From Triparma columacea (lineage: Eukaryota > Sar > Bolidophyceae > Parmales > Triparmaceae), in NCBI GenBank assembly GCA_030267965.1, contig BRYA01000085.1, positions 36,049-100,048 on the forward strand: a stretch of 64,000 bases of DNA. The letters run 5' to 3'. A program made the translations under genes and the position numbers. Every line of letters starts with the position of its first letter. The stretch's first letter is position 1. The notes beneath the pieces are model-generated. The model saw only the letters and a program-made list of their open reading frames with translations, did no database searches and was not told the DNA's origin. Of the stretch, positions 1 through 11,427 are shown piece by piece.

Positions 1-964
1 CCCATCCCCTTCCTCCCCCTGCTGTTGACCACCCCCTCCGCGACCTCATCCGCATCGTTCGTGCACATCAGCTCGATGTTGCGGAGGTTGCTCAAACCAA
101 GCCGACGGGCTCGTTGGGAAACTTGGAGTTCGTTCTCCTCACCAGATGCGTAAAGTACGCGACCAGAACCGGCAAGCTCGGAAGCTATCTGGAGGAGAAG
201 GGTGGATTTACCGACCCCTGGGGGGCCTCCAAGGAGAGTCAGGGAACCGAGGGTGATCCCGCCCCCGAAGACAGTGTTTATTTCAGGGTTAGACAGTCGG
301 AGCCTGACATCAGTATTCTCTCCGACATCCTCAACGTTAAGAATCTCCCTCGGCTCCCCTGTCCTGGTCCCCCCCAGCCTCTCCCTGCCCTTGAAACTGA
401 CGGCCGTGCCCTCCCTAGCCATTTCAACCTCGCTGATCGTACCCCACTCGTTGCACGTCGGGCACTTCCCCAGCCACTTGACGTGCTCGGCACCGCAGTT
501 GCCGCAAACCCATGCGGAGACGGTGGACGACTTTGAGGATGTCAAGGACTTACGGTTCGTTCCGGCGGAGCGGGAGTTCAGGGTGAAGGAGGACTTGAAG
601 GAAGAGGGATTGAAACTTGACGTGTCAACTAAGGCGAGGATTGAAGCGACGATCGAAGTGTTGTGTAAGTTTTTATTGTCGTCGTGGTGGGCAAGCAAGT
701 GTGGTGTTTTTCTTTTTACATCTTCTCACCTACTATTTCCTCAGAAGGATCGTACTCGTCGTATTCATCTTCATCCCGGTCGTTACCCCGGGCGTTGAAG
801 ACGGTGGGAGGGGAAGAAGTAGAGAAAGGGGGAACTGTAGGTCCCCTCCTCATCCCAGCTGCAACAGTCTGAGGCGAGGTGAAGGAACTGACGCATGAGT
901 GTGAAGACATCACTGAAAGCACAGCAAGTATGGATCCAAATCTGCTTAACCGACGCAGGGTCAT
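1..964 (-). CDS. radA: RadA/Sms-type DNA repair ATPase, probably plastid-targeted (3' partial)
   Basis: Exons 730-964 and 1-628; the 101-bp intron 629-729 has a GTGAG donor and a CTTAG acceptor and restores a GTT codon. The reading frame runs off the window start, so the C-terminus (RadA L-fold and Lon-like domain) is not visible. The protein shows the RadA zinc finger with two CxxC pairs (CGNC and CPTC, about 16 residues apart), the link to a RecA-like core, and a Walker A motif GGPPGVGKST followed by the family's LLLQ-x-A-x-L and SGEE stretches. RadA is a RecA paralogue that promotes branch migration in recombination. I chose the Met at 964 because a hydrophobic leader with a CVSS-F junction follows, resembling a heterokont plastid presequence. 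An upstream in-frame Met at 1093 is an alternative. Family assignment is strong; targeting is inference. Confidence 0.9.
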
Positions 965-1202
965 CTGGGCAAGAGGCTGAGCAGCGGGCGCGGTAGCAGG
1001 CATTTCAGCAGGTGAATATCTGGTAGATTCTCGAGGGAGCTGCTTTTGAGAGTTTAGCGAGACTATAGTTATTGGTGTGCACATTTTCGTCATCTAAATC
1101 AATATAAGAATTCCTCGCTAGAACGCTATCGTCAACGTATCAACAGAAATAGAAATTGAAGGCTACAATTCCCCTCAAAATTTATCCCATTCTTTTCAAG
1201 TC
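965..1202. promoter_or_regulatory. Shared divergent upstream region, radA / CID gene
   Basis: This 238-bp interval separates two divergent start codons. It must hold the 5' ends of both genes. I see no clear TATA box or operator-like repeat; the promoter role is inferred from position only. Confidence 0.35.
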
Positions 1203-2141
1203 ATGCCAGTCGGGATAAAATCCAAACCTAAGCTCTCTCATGCCTTTTCAGATGATGAGTCGTCTGACTCAGATGGTTCATTGTTGAATTTCTTGGACGA
1301 AAGCTCCAAAAAAGCAGGCCCTCAACGAGGAGGAAAGCGGTCTCGTGCCATTGACGACCTCATGAAACAGCAGGAGAAGAAGACGCGTGTCTCGAGCGAT
1401 GTAGGTCGGGAGGAGAGGCTGAGTGATGATATGGCCATGTACAGGAACCCCTCAGTCCCACATAATCCTCCCTCTGCTCCTCATCGAGACTCTGCCCATC
1501 AAAGGGACCCCACCTACGTCCCCGTCCGTCGGACTCCTCTCCACCAGTCCATGACCTCTGTCGAATCTTCCTCCCTCCGCGCCTCATTGACCCGCCTCGG
1601 TCCCACCCCCACTGTGGGGTCAGTAAAATCCGCCATGATGTCCCTATTCCCTTACCCTCAGAAGGCGCACTCTGCTGTGGAGACCGTCAGGGCTTACGTC
1701 GAAGGTTCCGCGCCTCCCTCTGGGTGCAATCCCGAGGACTTTCCAAGCCGGCCCGGCGGGGGGGACCTGCTGGGGCTGCTTTACCTGCTGAGTGACCTGC
1801 TTCACAACTCAAACGGGAGCATACTGGCTGGGGCGTTCCTTTGGAAAAACGCGATCGGGGGGTACCTACCGGAGCTGCTGGGGAGGATGGGCGAAGCGGC
1901 GAGAGAGGAGGGTGGTGGGGAGGGAGGGAAGGTTGAGAAAGGGGTGAAGAGGGTTTTTGAGAGTTGGCTGAAGTGGGATGTCTGGGAGGAGAGCAAGGGG
2001 GAGTATTTCAAGGGGTGTTACGAAGGGACAAAGGGGGGGGAGGGGGGCGGGGATGGTAATGTTACTGACTTTGAGGATCCGATTGACGGGGAGGAAATGA
2101 CGGAGGCTGAGCTTCTGGAATTTGGTTTGGATTTGAGGTGA
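1203..2141 (+). CDS. CID-domain protein resembling the U2 snRNP-associated SR140/U2SURP C-terminus
   Basis: Single-exon gene of 312 codons. The first 120 residues are charged and Ser-rich (SDDESSDSDGS near residue 16, then KRSR and Pro/Arg-rich stretches) and look disordered. Residues about 130-260 are helical and contain LLYLLSDLLHNSN, then GAFLWKNAIGGYLPEL, then a helix ending ESWLKWDVW. This order matches the CID (RNA polymerase II CTD-interaction) domain as it appears in SR140-type splicing proteins, where the 'YLVSDVLHNS' helix is the most conserved part. The RRM and SURP domains of full-length U2SURP are absent, so this is either a short paralogue or a separate CID protein. The C-terminus is acidic. 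A role in pre-mRNA processing is inference. It converges on the PI synthase gene with 142 bp between stops. Confidence 0.6.
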   Translation: MPVGIKSKPKLSHAFSDDESSDSDGSLLNFLDESSKKAGPQRGGKRSRAIDDLMKQQEKKTRVSSDVGREERLSDDMAMYRNPSVPHNPPSAPHRDSAHQRDPTYVPVRRTPLHQSMTSVESSSLRASLTRLGPTPTVGSVKSAMMSLFPYPQKAHSAVETVRAYVEGSAPPSGCNPEDFPSRPGGGDLLGLLYLLSDLLHNSNGSILAGAFLWKNAIGGYLPELLGRMGEAAREEGGGEGGKVEKGVKRVFESWLKWDVWEESKGEYFKGCYEGTKGGEGGGDGNVTDFEDPIDGEEMTEAELLEFGLDLR

Positions 2142-2283
2142 TACAATGGTATGGGTGAAGACGACAGTTTAGAGTTGTTAAATTTTTCATTCTGATTATG
2201 CTGCGCAGGGAGGGCACATTCTTTTTCTCCTCCTTCCTGGAAACCTGGGTATGAATACAAAGAGGTATTGCAGCGCAAATCCC

Positions 2284-2975
2284 TCAAACCTTGTTGTTCT
2301 TGTTCCATTCCGCCGCATCCTTCCTCGCTATATCTTTACTCGCACTCATCAGTTGCGCAACATTAACAATATTCTTCATCACGCACGCGGGCTTGCAAAT
2401 GTAGTTGAGAAAGAAAATGNNNNNNNNNNNNNNNNNNNNNNNNNNNNNNNNNNNNNNNNNCCATGTGAGGACCACGAGCATCCCCGCAGTGGTGCAACGG
2501 TCAGTCACCATGTCGAGGACTCCCCCAAACTTGGAGGACTGATCAAACTTTCTGGCGGCCATGCCGTCAAAGAGGTCGCCGATGAAAGAAAGCATATAAA
2601 GTATTATGGACTGCACGTAATAATCCCCCCCGGCTTTGAACTTTGTCGCTAAGTAGAGGGACCATATTGTGCACACGATACGGAAATACCCGACTATCTG
2701 TGGGACGTAGAAGAACACTGAGTAATAGGCGAATAGCAGGGGGGGGGGGATGGGATATTAGTAAGTAAAGAATGGAGTAGACACGTGCAAGTGGTGTAAA
2801 TGGTGCATGGGGGGATGAAATGTTAACTTGGCGGACATCTCAACCGCTGAGCCTCACCATCATAAATACTCCTATGCTTCTTTGCAGCTTTTTTAGGCAA
2901 CTTGGGCTTGCTTGGCGACCTCCCTGAGTTAGAGGTTGGCCTTTTGGTTCTTGATCTCCCCCGTGAGGCTGGCAT
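2284..2975 (-). CDS. CDIPT: Phosphatidylinositol synthase (CDP-DAG--inositol 3-phosphatidyltransferase), interrupted by an assembly gap
   Basis: Exons 2858-2975 and 2284-2717 with intron 2718-2857; the joined codon GTG continues the reading into VFFYVPQIVGYFRI, the conserved start of this family. The enzyme makes phosphatidylinositol from CDP-diacylglycerol and myo-inositol in the ER membrane. The CDP-alcohol phosphatidyltransferase signature DG-x2-AR-x8-G-x3-D-x3-D is complete (DGMAAR, then GGVLDMVTD). The C-terminus (PACVMKNIVNVAQL..., then KDAAEWNK) matches the end of the human enzyme. The first exon adds a basic, Ser/Pro-rich N-tail of about 39 residues beginning MPASRGRSRTK. The 41-N gap at 2420-2460 lies inside the coding region, where roughly 80 residues of family sequence are missing, so the gene is probably intact in the organism and damaged only in the assembly. 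Confidence 0.88.
2420..2460. other. Assembly gap (41 N)
   Basis: A run of 41 unresolved bases lies inside the PI synthase coding sequence. By comparison with the family about 240 coding bases are missing here, so the gap length is nominal rather than real. Confidence 0.97.
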
Positions 2976-3571
2976 GGGGGACTCCTTTTTTGTTGGAACT
3001 GGAGCTTGGGGGTCAGGATTTCATTGATTCATTTTTGAGAATCACGAGAACTCTACAATACTGGGACTGGTCCTGTTTCTTGGCGAGAATTTATAAAACC
3101 ACCATTTACCGTTATCTCCGTGAAATGTATACATGGAGATCACAGAACCGACCCAAACGGCACCGCAGCGTTGGAATTTATGGATTTGAAGGAAACTATT
3201 TTTAGTCTCTCTACATGAACGAACGTGACAAAACGAAAATAATTTGCTGAGTGGCTTTAATGCCTATTGTTTCCCCATTCGTTTTTGGAAAATAAGCATT
3301 ACGTCTTTGAAAGCAGCTCTTGGATGGCCCAGAAGCGGAAACCTTACTTGGATTTTTGTGTGGGAGAAAACCAAAGTCCCATTATTGGCACGGACCTTCT
3401 TCCCCTATAGATCGCTTTATAGGCACTAAATTGTTTTTACCATTCCATTGTCAAGTTGTAACGACGCATGGACGTGTAGATCAGGCTTTTATTTCACACC
3501 ACCTCGGAAATTCCAAACACATTCTCAAATTATATCATCAGTTTCGCACCTACCTATAATCCGCGTCCCTA
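2976..3571. other. Intergenic spacer, no gene seen
   Basis: This 596-bp stretch lies between the divergent PI synthase and apyrase genes. Short ORFs on the + strand show no family features and no recognisable splice links to the apyrase. It presumably contains both promoters. The part from about 3,030 to 3,560 is AT-richer than the neighbouring exons. Confidence 0.5.
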
Positions 3572-4957
3572 ATGCCGGAGTTCCTTACAAAAACCCTCCT
3601 AATATCGGCCGCGGTGCTCGTAATATCCCTCATATGCTCAGATCAACCCCACGTAACTTACCTCAAAGGCACCCTGTTTCAATATCTACCTATGTCCCTG
3701 AGAGAATATACAACGGCGTCCACAATCGCGCCGCCTAAATTCCGCATGGTCGTAGACGCGGGGTCGACGGGTTCCCGCCTCTTCATCTACGACATATCAG
3801 ATCGGGGAGAGGGCGACGCTTCAGTGATTAAGGTGGGGTCCATTAAGACGACCCCCGGCCTCAGCTGCTTCATCCATGGCTGCAACCCCGAGAAGTACCC
3901 GACCCCGAGCGATCAGTACATGAAGCTTGTCCGGTACGCGAATTCCATTATCCCCCCTTCTGATAGGGCGGCGACAGAGCTCACAATACTCGCTACTGCC
4001 GGTATGAGGATGCTAAGCGAGGAGGACCAGAACACCATATACTCCTCGCTCTTGGCAGGTCTGTCATCCGAACCTGACTTCCAGTACTCGATAACCTCCA
4101 TCAGCACCCTCCGAGGCGACCTCGAGGGTTACTACGGCCTAGTATCTTCCAACCACCTCCTCGGGTACTTCGGGGAGCTCTCCACGAGCAATGACGGCTA
4201 CCGTCCCCACGGTTCCCTCGACATGGGGGGTAGCAGCACCCAGATAACGTTCCTCCCCGGGGACAGGGGGCCCAAGATAGACTTGATCGAAGAGCGGGAG
4301 GAGGTGTTCAGGAACCTCTACGTGCAGAGCTACCTAGGGTACGGCGCGGACACCTTCAGGGAAGGGATATGGGATGAAGTGGCAGCTAAAGGGGGGGGGG
4401 AGGTCAAGTGCGCATTCAAGGGATGGAGGGGGGAGTGGAAGGGGGAGAAGCTAGTAGGCACGGGCGACGCCGCGGGGTGCAGGGAGGCCATCAGGGAGCG
4501 AATCGAGAGGCTGAGCTCGGCGAAGGGGGGAGGGGGGGGAGAGTTTATTGACATCGACGGGATTCGACACCCCAAGATTAGGGGGAGGTTCATTGCCATG
4601 AGCTTGTACTTTTTCGCGCTGGACTGCCTAAGGGTCGTGGGAGGGGACAAGAGCCTAGCGGAGGGCTGGCCGAGACCGACCATGAACGAAGTCCTGCACG
4701 CGACGGAAGGATTCTGCGCGATGGAGTGGTCAGAGCTGGAACCTAAAAAATCTACAATCCACAAGTTCACGAGGGACTGGGGGCTGGAGCATAGGTGCTT
4801 CGAGGCGGTTTACATTGCGACGTTTTTAAGGGATGCGTATGGATTCGAGGAGGATGGGAGGAGAGTGCAGTTCAGGTTCGACATCGGAGGAGAGGAAGTT
4901 GAGTGGACGAGGGGCATGGTCATGGTAGAGAAGGGGGAGAAGAGGAAAGAGGAGTAG
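3572..4957 (+). CDS. Apyrase / ectonucleoside triphosphate diphosphohydrolase (GDA1/CD39 family)
   Basis: Single-exon gene, 461 aa. Apyrases hydrolyse nucleoside tri- and diphosphates, usually facing the Golgi lumen or the cell exterior. The apyrase-conserved regions appear in order: ACR1 DAGSTGSR near residue 63, ACR2 ATAGMR near 145, ACR3 RGDLEGYYGL near 184, ACR4 LDMGGSSTQITF near 220, and a late CFEAVYIATFL block near 415. An N-terminal hydrophobic segment (LLISAAVLVISLIC, residues 9-22) fits a signal anchor. No C-terminal membrane segment is visible, so the enzyme looks like a single-pass type II protein, as in plant and yeast Golgi apyrases. The length is typical for the family. Substrate range and location cannot be read from sequence. 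The ATG at 3572 is directly followed by the hydrophobic segment, which supports this start. Confidence 0.9.
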   Translation: MPEFLTKTLLISAAVLVISLICSDQPHVTYLKGTLFQYLPMSLREYTTASTIAPPKFRMVVDAGSTGSRLFIYDISDRGEGDASVIKVGSIKTTPGLSCFIHGCNPEKYPTPSDQYMKLVRYANSIIPPSDRAATELTILATAGMRMLSEEDQNTIYSSLLAGLSSEPDFQYSITSISTLRGDLEGYYGLVSSNHLLGYFGELSTSNDGYRPHGSLDMGGSSTQITFLPGDRGPKIDLIEEREEVFRNLYVQSYLGYGADTFREGIWDEVAAKGGGEVKCAFKGWRGEWKGEKLVGTGDAAGCREAIRERIERLSSAKGGGGGEFIDIDGIRHPKIRGRFIAMSLYFFALDCLRVVGGDKSLAEGWPRPTMNEVLHATEGFCAMEWSELEPKKSTIHKFTRDWGLEHRCFEAVYIATFLRDAYGFEEDGRRVQFRFDIGGEEVEWTRGMVMVEKGEKRKEE

Positions 4958-5050
4958 GGAAGGGATGGGGGGAGATGACGGGGGGAAGGCAGGTTTTTCA
5001 TTAGCTAACCAAATTCATCCTATTGTACACAAAACATACCCCTTCTCATG

Positions 5051-6660
5051 TTATCCGAGAAGTCCCTTCTTCTTCTTAGGCAGCACTACCTCATCCCCCG
5101 TGAACCTGAGCAAAACCCCGTTGCTCCCGAGCGCGAATCCCGTGTCATTGTCCTTGAAGAACTTGACGTTGTATAGGTTCCCTGGGATCTTGTTGGCAGA
5201 GTTGTCGAAACTAAACTTTTTTCCCCCGTCTCTGGAGACGTAAATCGTGTTGGAACCTCCGACGGCCCAGATTTCGCCGTTCGGGCGCCAAGCGACGTCG
5301 GTGATACCGTATCCTCCGGTCTTAATTTCGGACTCTACGAAGTCTGTGGTCTCCTCCTTGTCGAGGTCTTGGTTGGGGGGGGAAATGAAGAGCTTGCCAC
5401 CGTTAAGGGTCATCCAGACTCCCTTCTTCAGGTCGTTTTGGATGAAGCCCATATTCTGGATTCTTCTCGGGGTTCCACGGTTGTGCGGGATCCAGAAGTC
5501 TTGCCCTGGAGACCAAGTAAGGAAGAAGTTTCCCCTAGACGACACCGCGAGGTAGGCCCCCGAGTCGTCCCTGACCTGGTTGACGATGGAACCTGTGAAG
5601 TAAGAAGCCCCGGAGACACCGGAGGATGAAATGCGGTTCAGGGTGGCGTCAATAGTCTCCTTGACCTGAGCTTTCCAGTTCCTTCCGGCGTTCTCAGTAT
5701 AGTAGACAGCTCCGGAGGAGGTAGTCATCTCAGCCTTGGAAGGGCCGAGGGCGATGATGCTAGCGGGCTCCCCTGGGAGCTTAGGGGAGAGGGGGATTCT
5801 CTCCCAGCTGCGGTGGGGACCGAGGCGAGGCGACGAATTGGGGGGAGGGGGAGGTTAGCTGAGGGGTCCATGCAGCTGAGGCTCCACACATCCTTTCTCA
5901 CCTCTTGCCCTCGTCCGTAGTGTGGAGGAGGATTGGGGGCTTTCCTAGAACCCATCCCTCCCCACCCTTGAAGGATACCTGCTGGAAGCGGTACGTCACC
6001 TCCTCCTCAGCGTCAAGATTCGTGAAAGAGCGGGCCTGGGGTTATTGAGAGGAGGGAGAAGGGTGGTGAGAGGATGGTGGAGAGGTCCTGGCGTATCTGA
6101 ATTAAACCCGAACTATACCCGAATTATACCCGAAGTATTCCCCAACGAGTTGTGCTCGCCCGTGCTGAAGACAGCCCTCCTCACCTGCCATGTCAGGCCC
6201 CCATCGTTTGTCTCTGCAAATGTTCCACGAGCTCCGACCATGTATCCCTGTGGTGCGGACAGAGCGTTTAAGTAGGTGTTAGTAACGAGATGGTATAGGT
6301 TTTGTAAGTAAATCTTGCCTCAAAATGAATCTTCCCACCCAGTTTGTCCACCTCGGGTTCCGACTCCGACTACCCCCCAAAATATCTCCATCAACTTACA
6401 TGATCTTTTGTATCAAAATCAATGTCGTATAATGTATCAGTAAATGGTATCTGTACTTGACTCCACTGTGTACTCAGAGCGGCAGAAGCTGGCAAAACTG
6501 GCCCAAGCACAGATGCAGCAGCGGCTGACGCGGCAACCCCATTGAAGGACCTCCTGTCGACCTCGGCGTGGAGTGAACTTGTAGCGCGGTTCAACGCTGA
6601 GGGGACGAAGGCGACTGCCGGGCTGGCGAAAATGGCGATAGAAAAAAATGTCAGTTTCAT
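5051..6660 (-). CDS. HCF136: Photosystem II stability/assembly factor HCF136 (Ycf48), with plastid and lumen presequence
   Basis: Four exons: 6400-6660, 6185-6247, 5902-6035 and 5051-5807, giving 404 aa. All junctions keep frame with GT(A/G)AG donors. HCF136/Ycf48 is a thylakoid-lumen seven-bladed propeller needed for D1 insertion and PSII reaction-centre assembly. Exon 2 holds the family block [26 protein letters not shown]; exon 3 gives the [18 protein letters not shown] block; exon 4 has repeated W/G-rich propeller blades ([38 protein letters not shown]). The N-terminus from the Met at 6660 is tripartite: signal peptide [17 protein letters not shown], cleavage motif AF-VPSAL, a transit-like stretch, then RRSFNG...[18 protein letters not shown], a twin-arginine-style lumen signal. 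An upstream in-frame Met at 6732 is less likely. The gene is direct evidence for a photosynthetic host with a secondary plastid. Confidence 0.93.
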
Positions 6661-7173
6661 GATAGTTTGGATGCTTTGACCAGGGAGTCTGCAAGCTTTG
6701 CTGAAGACCGTGCCAACTTTGTTGATAACCATTGGGGCCGTGCTTAGATGTCAAGCTCATTTACGCTTTTTTTTTTAGTTTGCGGTTAACAGAGAGCTAC
6801 TTTTAAGAAGCCAACACCCTAACACTTAGATTTTAAGCCGTTTAGAAGCGTCAGCGCGGCGCATATTTAGACGGGAGAGAGATAACCTAGAGATTTTGAA
6901 TAACAACATACATACATCAAATTTATTCGACGCGTTTCGATAATCAAAGTGAAGGGGATTGAGGGGAGAGGACCTGAACGACGTTTCCAAAAACTTGCCT
7001 TTTTAACTGTTTCTTTTGTGGAAGTCCTTACTGTACAACCCGATCAGTACAAATACCCTCCTCTTTTTTCGACCTCTAACAATTGCAGAGTCCCCCCCCC
7101 TACCGACTATTGAACGCCTCGTCCCATTAAATCAACTTACTGGTTCTTCCCGATTTTCTAAGTCAATCAAAAA
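6661..7173. promoter_or_regulatory. Divergent spacer between HCF136 and the EF-hand-like gene
   Basis: This 513-bp interval lies between two divergent start codons and should contain both promoters. I see AT-rich stretches near 6,765-6,780 and 6,895-6,930 but no motif I can name. Confidence 0.3.
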
Positions 7174-8754
7174 ATGGACAACGTGGCGTCGTTGGACTCA
7201 TGGAAGCCATCCCGGACCCTTTCTCAGCCCACTTCTCAATTCTCCAAGGCCGATGCGGGGGTTCGTCTCAACACTGGCCGTCACATTGGTGTTGGGATTG
7301 AGGTAACAAGAAGGGAGGGGCCTTCAGCCACCCTCAACATGAAGATGGGGGGAAATGGGGGGAATAAGGTAGACGTACCGAGCCCTCTTAGTAGTAACCT
7401 GAACGCATTTATCAATAGTCCACCAAGAAGCGTGAGAATGGACAGTGGGAAGAAAGTTCCCAACAGGTAAGGAGGGAGGGAGCGGGAGGGGGAGGGGGCG
7501 AAGGGGGTTACGAAGTGGGATGAGTGAGGGGCTTATCAGCAAATGAATTGTAACCGGTGGGGGTGGCTAGCATACACTGACCCCCCCCCTTTCCATCCAC
7601 CCCAACCTCCCCCTCCCCCCAGGTTCGGTCCCATTCCCCGTCAAAAGCCAGTCCACACCTCTGCTGCTCCCCCCAACACGAATAAAAACTACGACGGTTC
7701 CACACCCTGGTTCCCCTCTGCGGCCCCCCAGGGGGCTCCCCCAGGTGAGCGTGAAAGCTCCCGTGTCAGAAGGCCTTCTGGCGGTAGAACCAACAGAGCG
7801 CTGTCTTCCCCTGGACAGGGGGAGTCGCCGGTGAAGGTAGGCAAGGCTCCAGAAAACCCAGTGTCCCCTGCGCACACTAGGATTTTCAACGAGAAGGGGA
7901 CGACGCTTTACCCGAAGCCCAGCCCGCCCACTGGCGGAAAGCAGAGTGATGAGGAGGTGGAGAAGAGGAGGAGGTTCAACTGCTGCAGACAAGTGATGGA
8001 CATACTGGAGAAGCACGACTACAAGCTCAAGAAGACTTTCAATCACGTCGACGAGGACAGAAAGAATATAAGGGTCCGTAGCAATCACACCGTGAAGGAG
8101 CTGACAAATGTGCTCCAGGACCTGGGGGCCCAGGTCGACGAGAGCGATGTAAAAAGCGCCTTCGGAAACAGCAAGGGTGAGATCACGTACTCCCAGCTTG
8201 CCGCCGTTAGCACGGACACAGTTTACCCAGGGCAGGACAACGGACACAAGGACTTCTTCGAACCGCTCAAGAGGGAGGGGAAGAGGGTGGGGAAAGGCCC
8301 TGGAGCGAGGCACAACGGGTTCCGGAATAACTTCTTAGCCCACGACATGACCCCTGGGGATAGGAAAGAGTTCACCTTTGTAGAGAAGAGCATAATCAAG
8401 GAGCACAACGAGCCCCAGAGGCTATTCAAGGGGAGCGACGTTCTGCTGCACCCACGGGAGCCCATCGAGAACATTCCGCAGCTCTCCAAGAGGGAACCCG
8501 TGCCTAACACGGAAGGCTTCGTGCACTGGACTGAGAAGACCGTGGACCACAAGCCCAAGCTCGGGCTGGGAGGGGGGAGGAAGGCGAGCGGAGTCATGGC
8601 GACCAAGGTTACAAAGGACAGCATGAACGACCTGGTGTTCCACGGAAGGTACGATGACATGAAACCAATGCCTGTTAGCAACCTCCAGTACGGTAGCTAC
8701 AATGCTCCCTTTGCTAACGCAGACAACACGCCGCCTATCGGGGGGAATTGGTAA
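7174..8754 (+). CDS. Conserved-looking protein with a degenerate EF-hand pair
   Basis: Exons 7174-7466 and 7623-8754; the AG|G junction at a GTAAG donor and a CCCAG acceptor keeps the frame (Asn-Arg-Phe-Gly), giving 474 aa. Residues about 1-205 are Pro/Ser/Arg-rich and probably disordered. Residues about 210-285 form a helical calmodulin-fold-like pair: a helix ILEKHDYKLKKTFNHVDEDRKN, then HTVKELTNVLQDLGAQVDESDVKSAF, then a short loop and YSQLAAV. The loops lack the full DxDxDG pattern, so calcium binding is doubtful. The C-terminal 170 residues carry repeated short basic blocks and end with a Gly/Pro tail. I do not recognise the family. Several stramenopile axonemal proteins have this EF-hand plus basic-tail layout, but that is only a resemblance. 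HCF136 is the divergent neighbour. Confidence 0.7.
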
Positions 8755-9189
8755 AGCAGGAAAGGACTTGACTGACGTTGAACTTTGAAAAGAAACATTT
8801 TTTCAAACGCTACATATCGATCCTTTGCACGTCATGAAATGCCGCGTTCAACAAACTGATGTGCGTACGTTTACTTCTTATAGAGATTCTGATTGGGGAT
8901 AAAGTTAGTTATTAAGATCATAAGGAAAAAATAGGGTTCCTAAAAGGGTTTTCCGCTACTGCGCGACCCTTTTAACTAACTGCATGCATCACTGCTGACA
9001 AGTCTACTTGTGTGAACTAGTCTTGTTTCGATATCCTACGGGACAAAGCTCAATACTTGTCTCTAATTGACATATATCGGTACGTCAATTTGTCCCAAGT
9101 GGACTATTACTGTGAAAATTCTCAGGTTCCGATAACCCGAACTATCAGTTTTGTACTGTTATAACTGACTACCTTGCTCGCCACAGGAG
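8755..9189. other. Intergenic spacer, no gene seen
   Basis: This 435-bp interval lies between tandem + strand genes. It is AT-richer than the flanking exons and must hold the polyadenylation region of the upstream gene and the promoter of the BspA-like gene. No ORF, repeat or RNA gene is evident. Confidence 0.45.
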
Positions 9190-9876
9190 ATGACCAAATT
9201 CACAACTCATGAAGAATTGAAGGCTGCGGGTGCTATGTGGACCAAGGAGAAGGAGAAAGCGAAGGAGAAGTATGGTCCTATTGAGGAATGGGATGTGTCG
9301 GAGGTTGATAGCTTTCAGAGCATTTTCCAGGGAGGGAAGGGTTTCAATGAGGACCTAAGCAGCTGGAAGCTCGATAAGTGCACGAACATGTCTGGCATGT
9401 TTTACGACTGTTCCGATTTTACCCCTGGAAAAACACTCAATGGCTGGGACACCTCCAAAGTCACCAACTTTAGTTACTGTTTTGCAAGATGCGATAAATT
9501 TGACGGCGACCTATCTGATTGGGACGTATCTAGTTGCGAGAATTTCAGTACGTTCTTCGGCCATAACTTCTGCTTAAACTTTGACGCGAGCAAATGGAAC
9601 ACAGCCAAGGGTTCAAACATGAACTGCATGTTTAGCAATTGCACCATTTTCAAGTCTGACCTCAGCGCTTGGAACGTCTCTAAGTGTAGAAATATGAAGT
9701 GCATGTTCGAGGAGTGCAAGGAGCTGAAATGCAACTTCAGGAAGTGGGATACGAGGGTGGTCAGAGAGGCAAAGAACATGGATGACATGTTTAAGAATTG
9801 CACGGCGATGCAAGAGACGCCATTCAATTGGAAGCCTAAGGGCAGTAAGGGTAGTTCTATGTGTGTTATTTCCTAA
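9190..9876 (+). CDS. BspA-like/DUF285 repeat protein with C-terminal CaaX box
   Basis: Single-exon gene, 228 aa. Residues 35-215 consist of about six 25- to 35-residue repeats of the BspA/DUF285 leucine-rich type, each with a W-(D/N)-(T/V)-S-K-V or W-x-V-S-x-C core followed by N-M-x-x-M-F-x-x-C (for example WDTSKVTNFSYCF, WNVSKCRNMKCMF). These repeats form right-handed solenoids and are used for protein binding in bacteria and protists; they are common in marine protist genomes. The first 30 residues are a charged helix. There is no signal peptide. The last four residues are CVIS, matching the CaaX prenylation consensus with Ser at X, which would favour farnesylation. If used, the protein would be a lipid-anchored cytosolic repeat protein rather than a secreted one. 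The specific role is unknown. Confidence 0.8.
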   Translation: MTKFTTHEELKAAGAMWTKEKEKAKEKYGPIEEWDVSEVDSFQSIFQGGKGFNEDLSSWKLDKCTNMSGMFYDCSDFTPGKTLNGWDTSKVTNFSYCFARCDKFDGDLSDWDVSSCENFSTFFGHNFCLNFDASKWNTAKGSNMNCMFSNCTIFKSDLSAWNVSKCRNMKCMFEECKELKCNFRKWDTRVVREAKNMDDMFKNCTAMQETPFNWKPKGSKGSSMCVIS

Positions 9877-10150
9877 TTTTGGTGGCGACGGGGGACAAGG
9901 ATCCGTCGTTGTGCTGATTTTGACGACATGCAGTACTAGGCGTGAGAGGAACAGGTGTGACGACGACAGCATCTGTCGGAGGCAGCTTGTTATTTTCCGA
10001 GTTTTTCTCTTTGATAATTTTCGTGGCGTTATTGTTGGGATGCGAGGGTAAGATATTTTGACCAAGTTTTTGATAAACTTGACCATCTTACTTTACAAAC
10101 AACGTCCATCCCGACTCCCATTTCCGTGCCCCCATGTCGACACCCCACCC

Positions 10151-11137
<987 letters not shown>

Positions 11138-11427
11138 TTTGGGACTAAATGGGCCACAAACTTGATTTATCCCTGTTGAGGATTGAGGAAGAGGGAGCAG
11201 ATCCAGCAGGTGAGCAAAGCACCATCATTTTGGACATTTGCGGCTTCGGAACTACTGTTTTGTGGATTATTGTAAATGTCACGTCCGTGGACTATGATGT
11301 CTTACCCGTGACAACCTAAGTTGGGCAATTTTTCTCATTGAGGTGTCGTGGACGATGACAAACGCAGACACAATGCTCATCTCTCACACCTTTTCGTACG
11401 CCCTCCGCTTAACCTCCTGGTAGAAGA

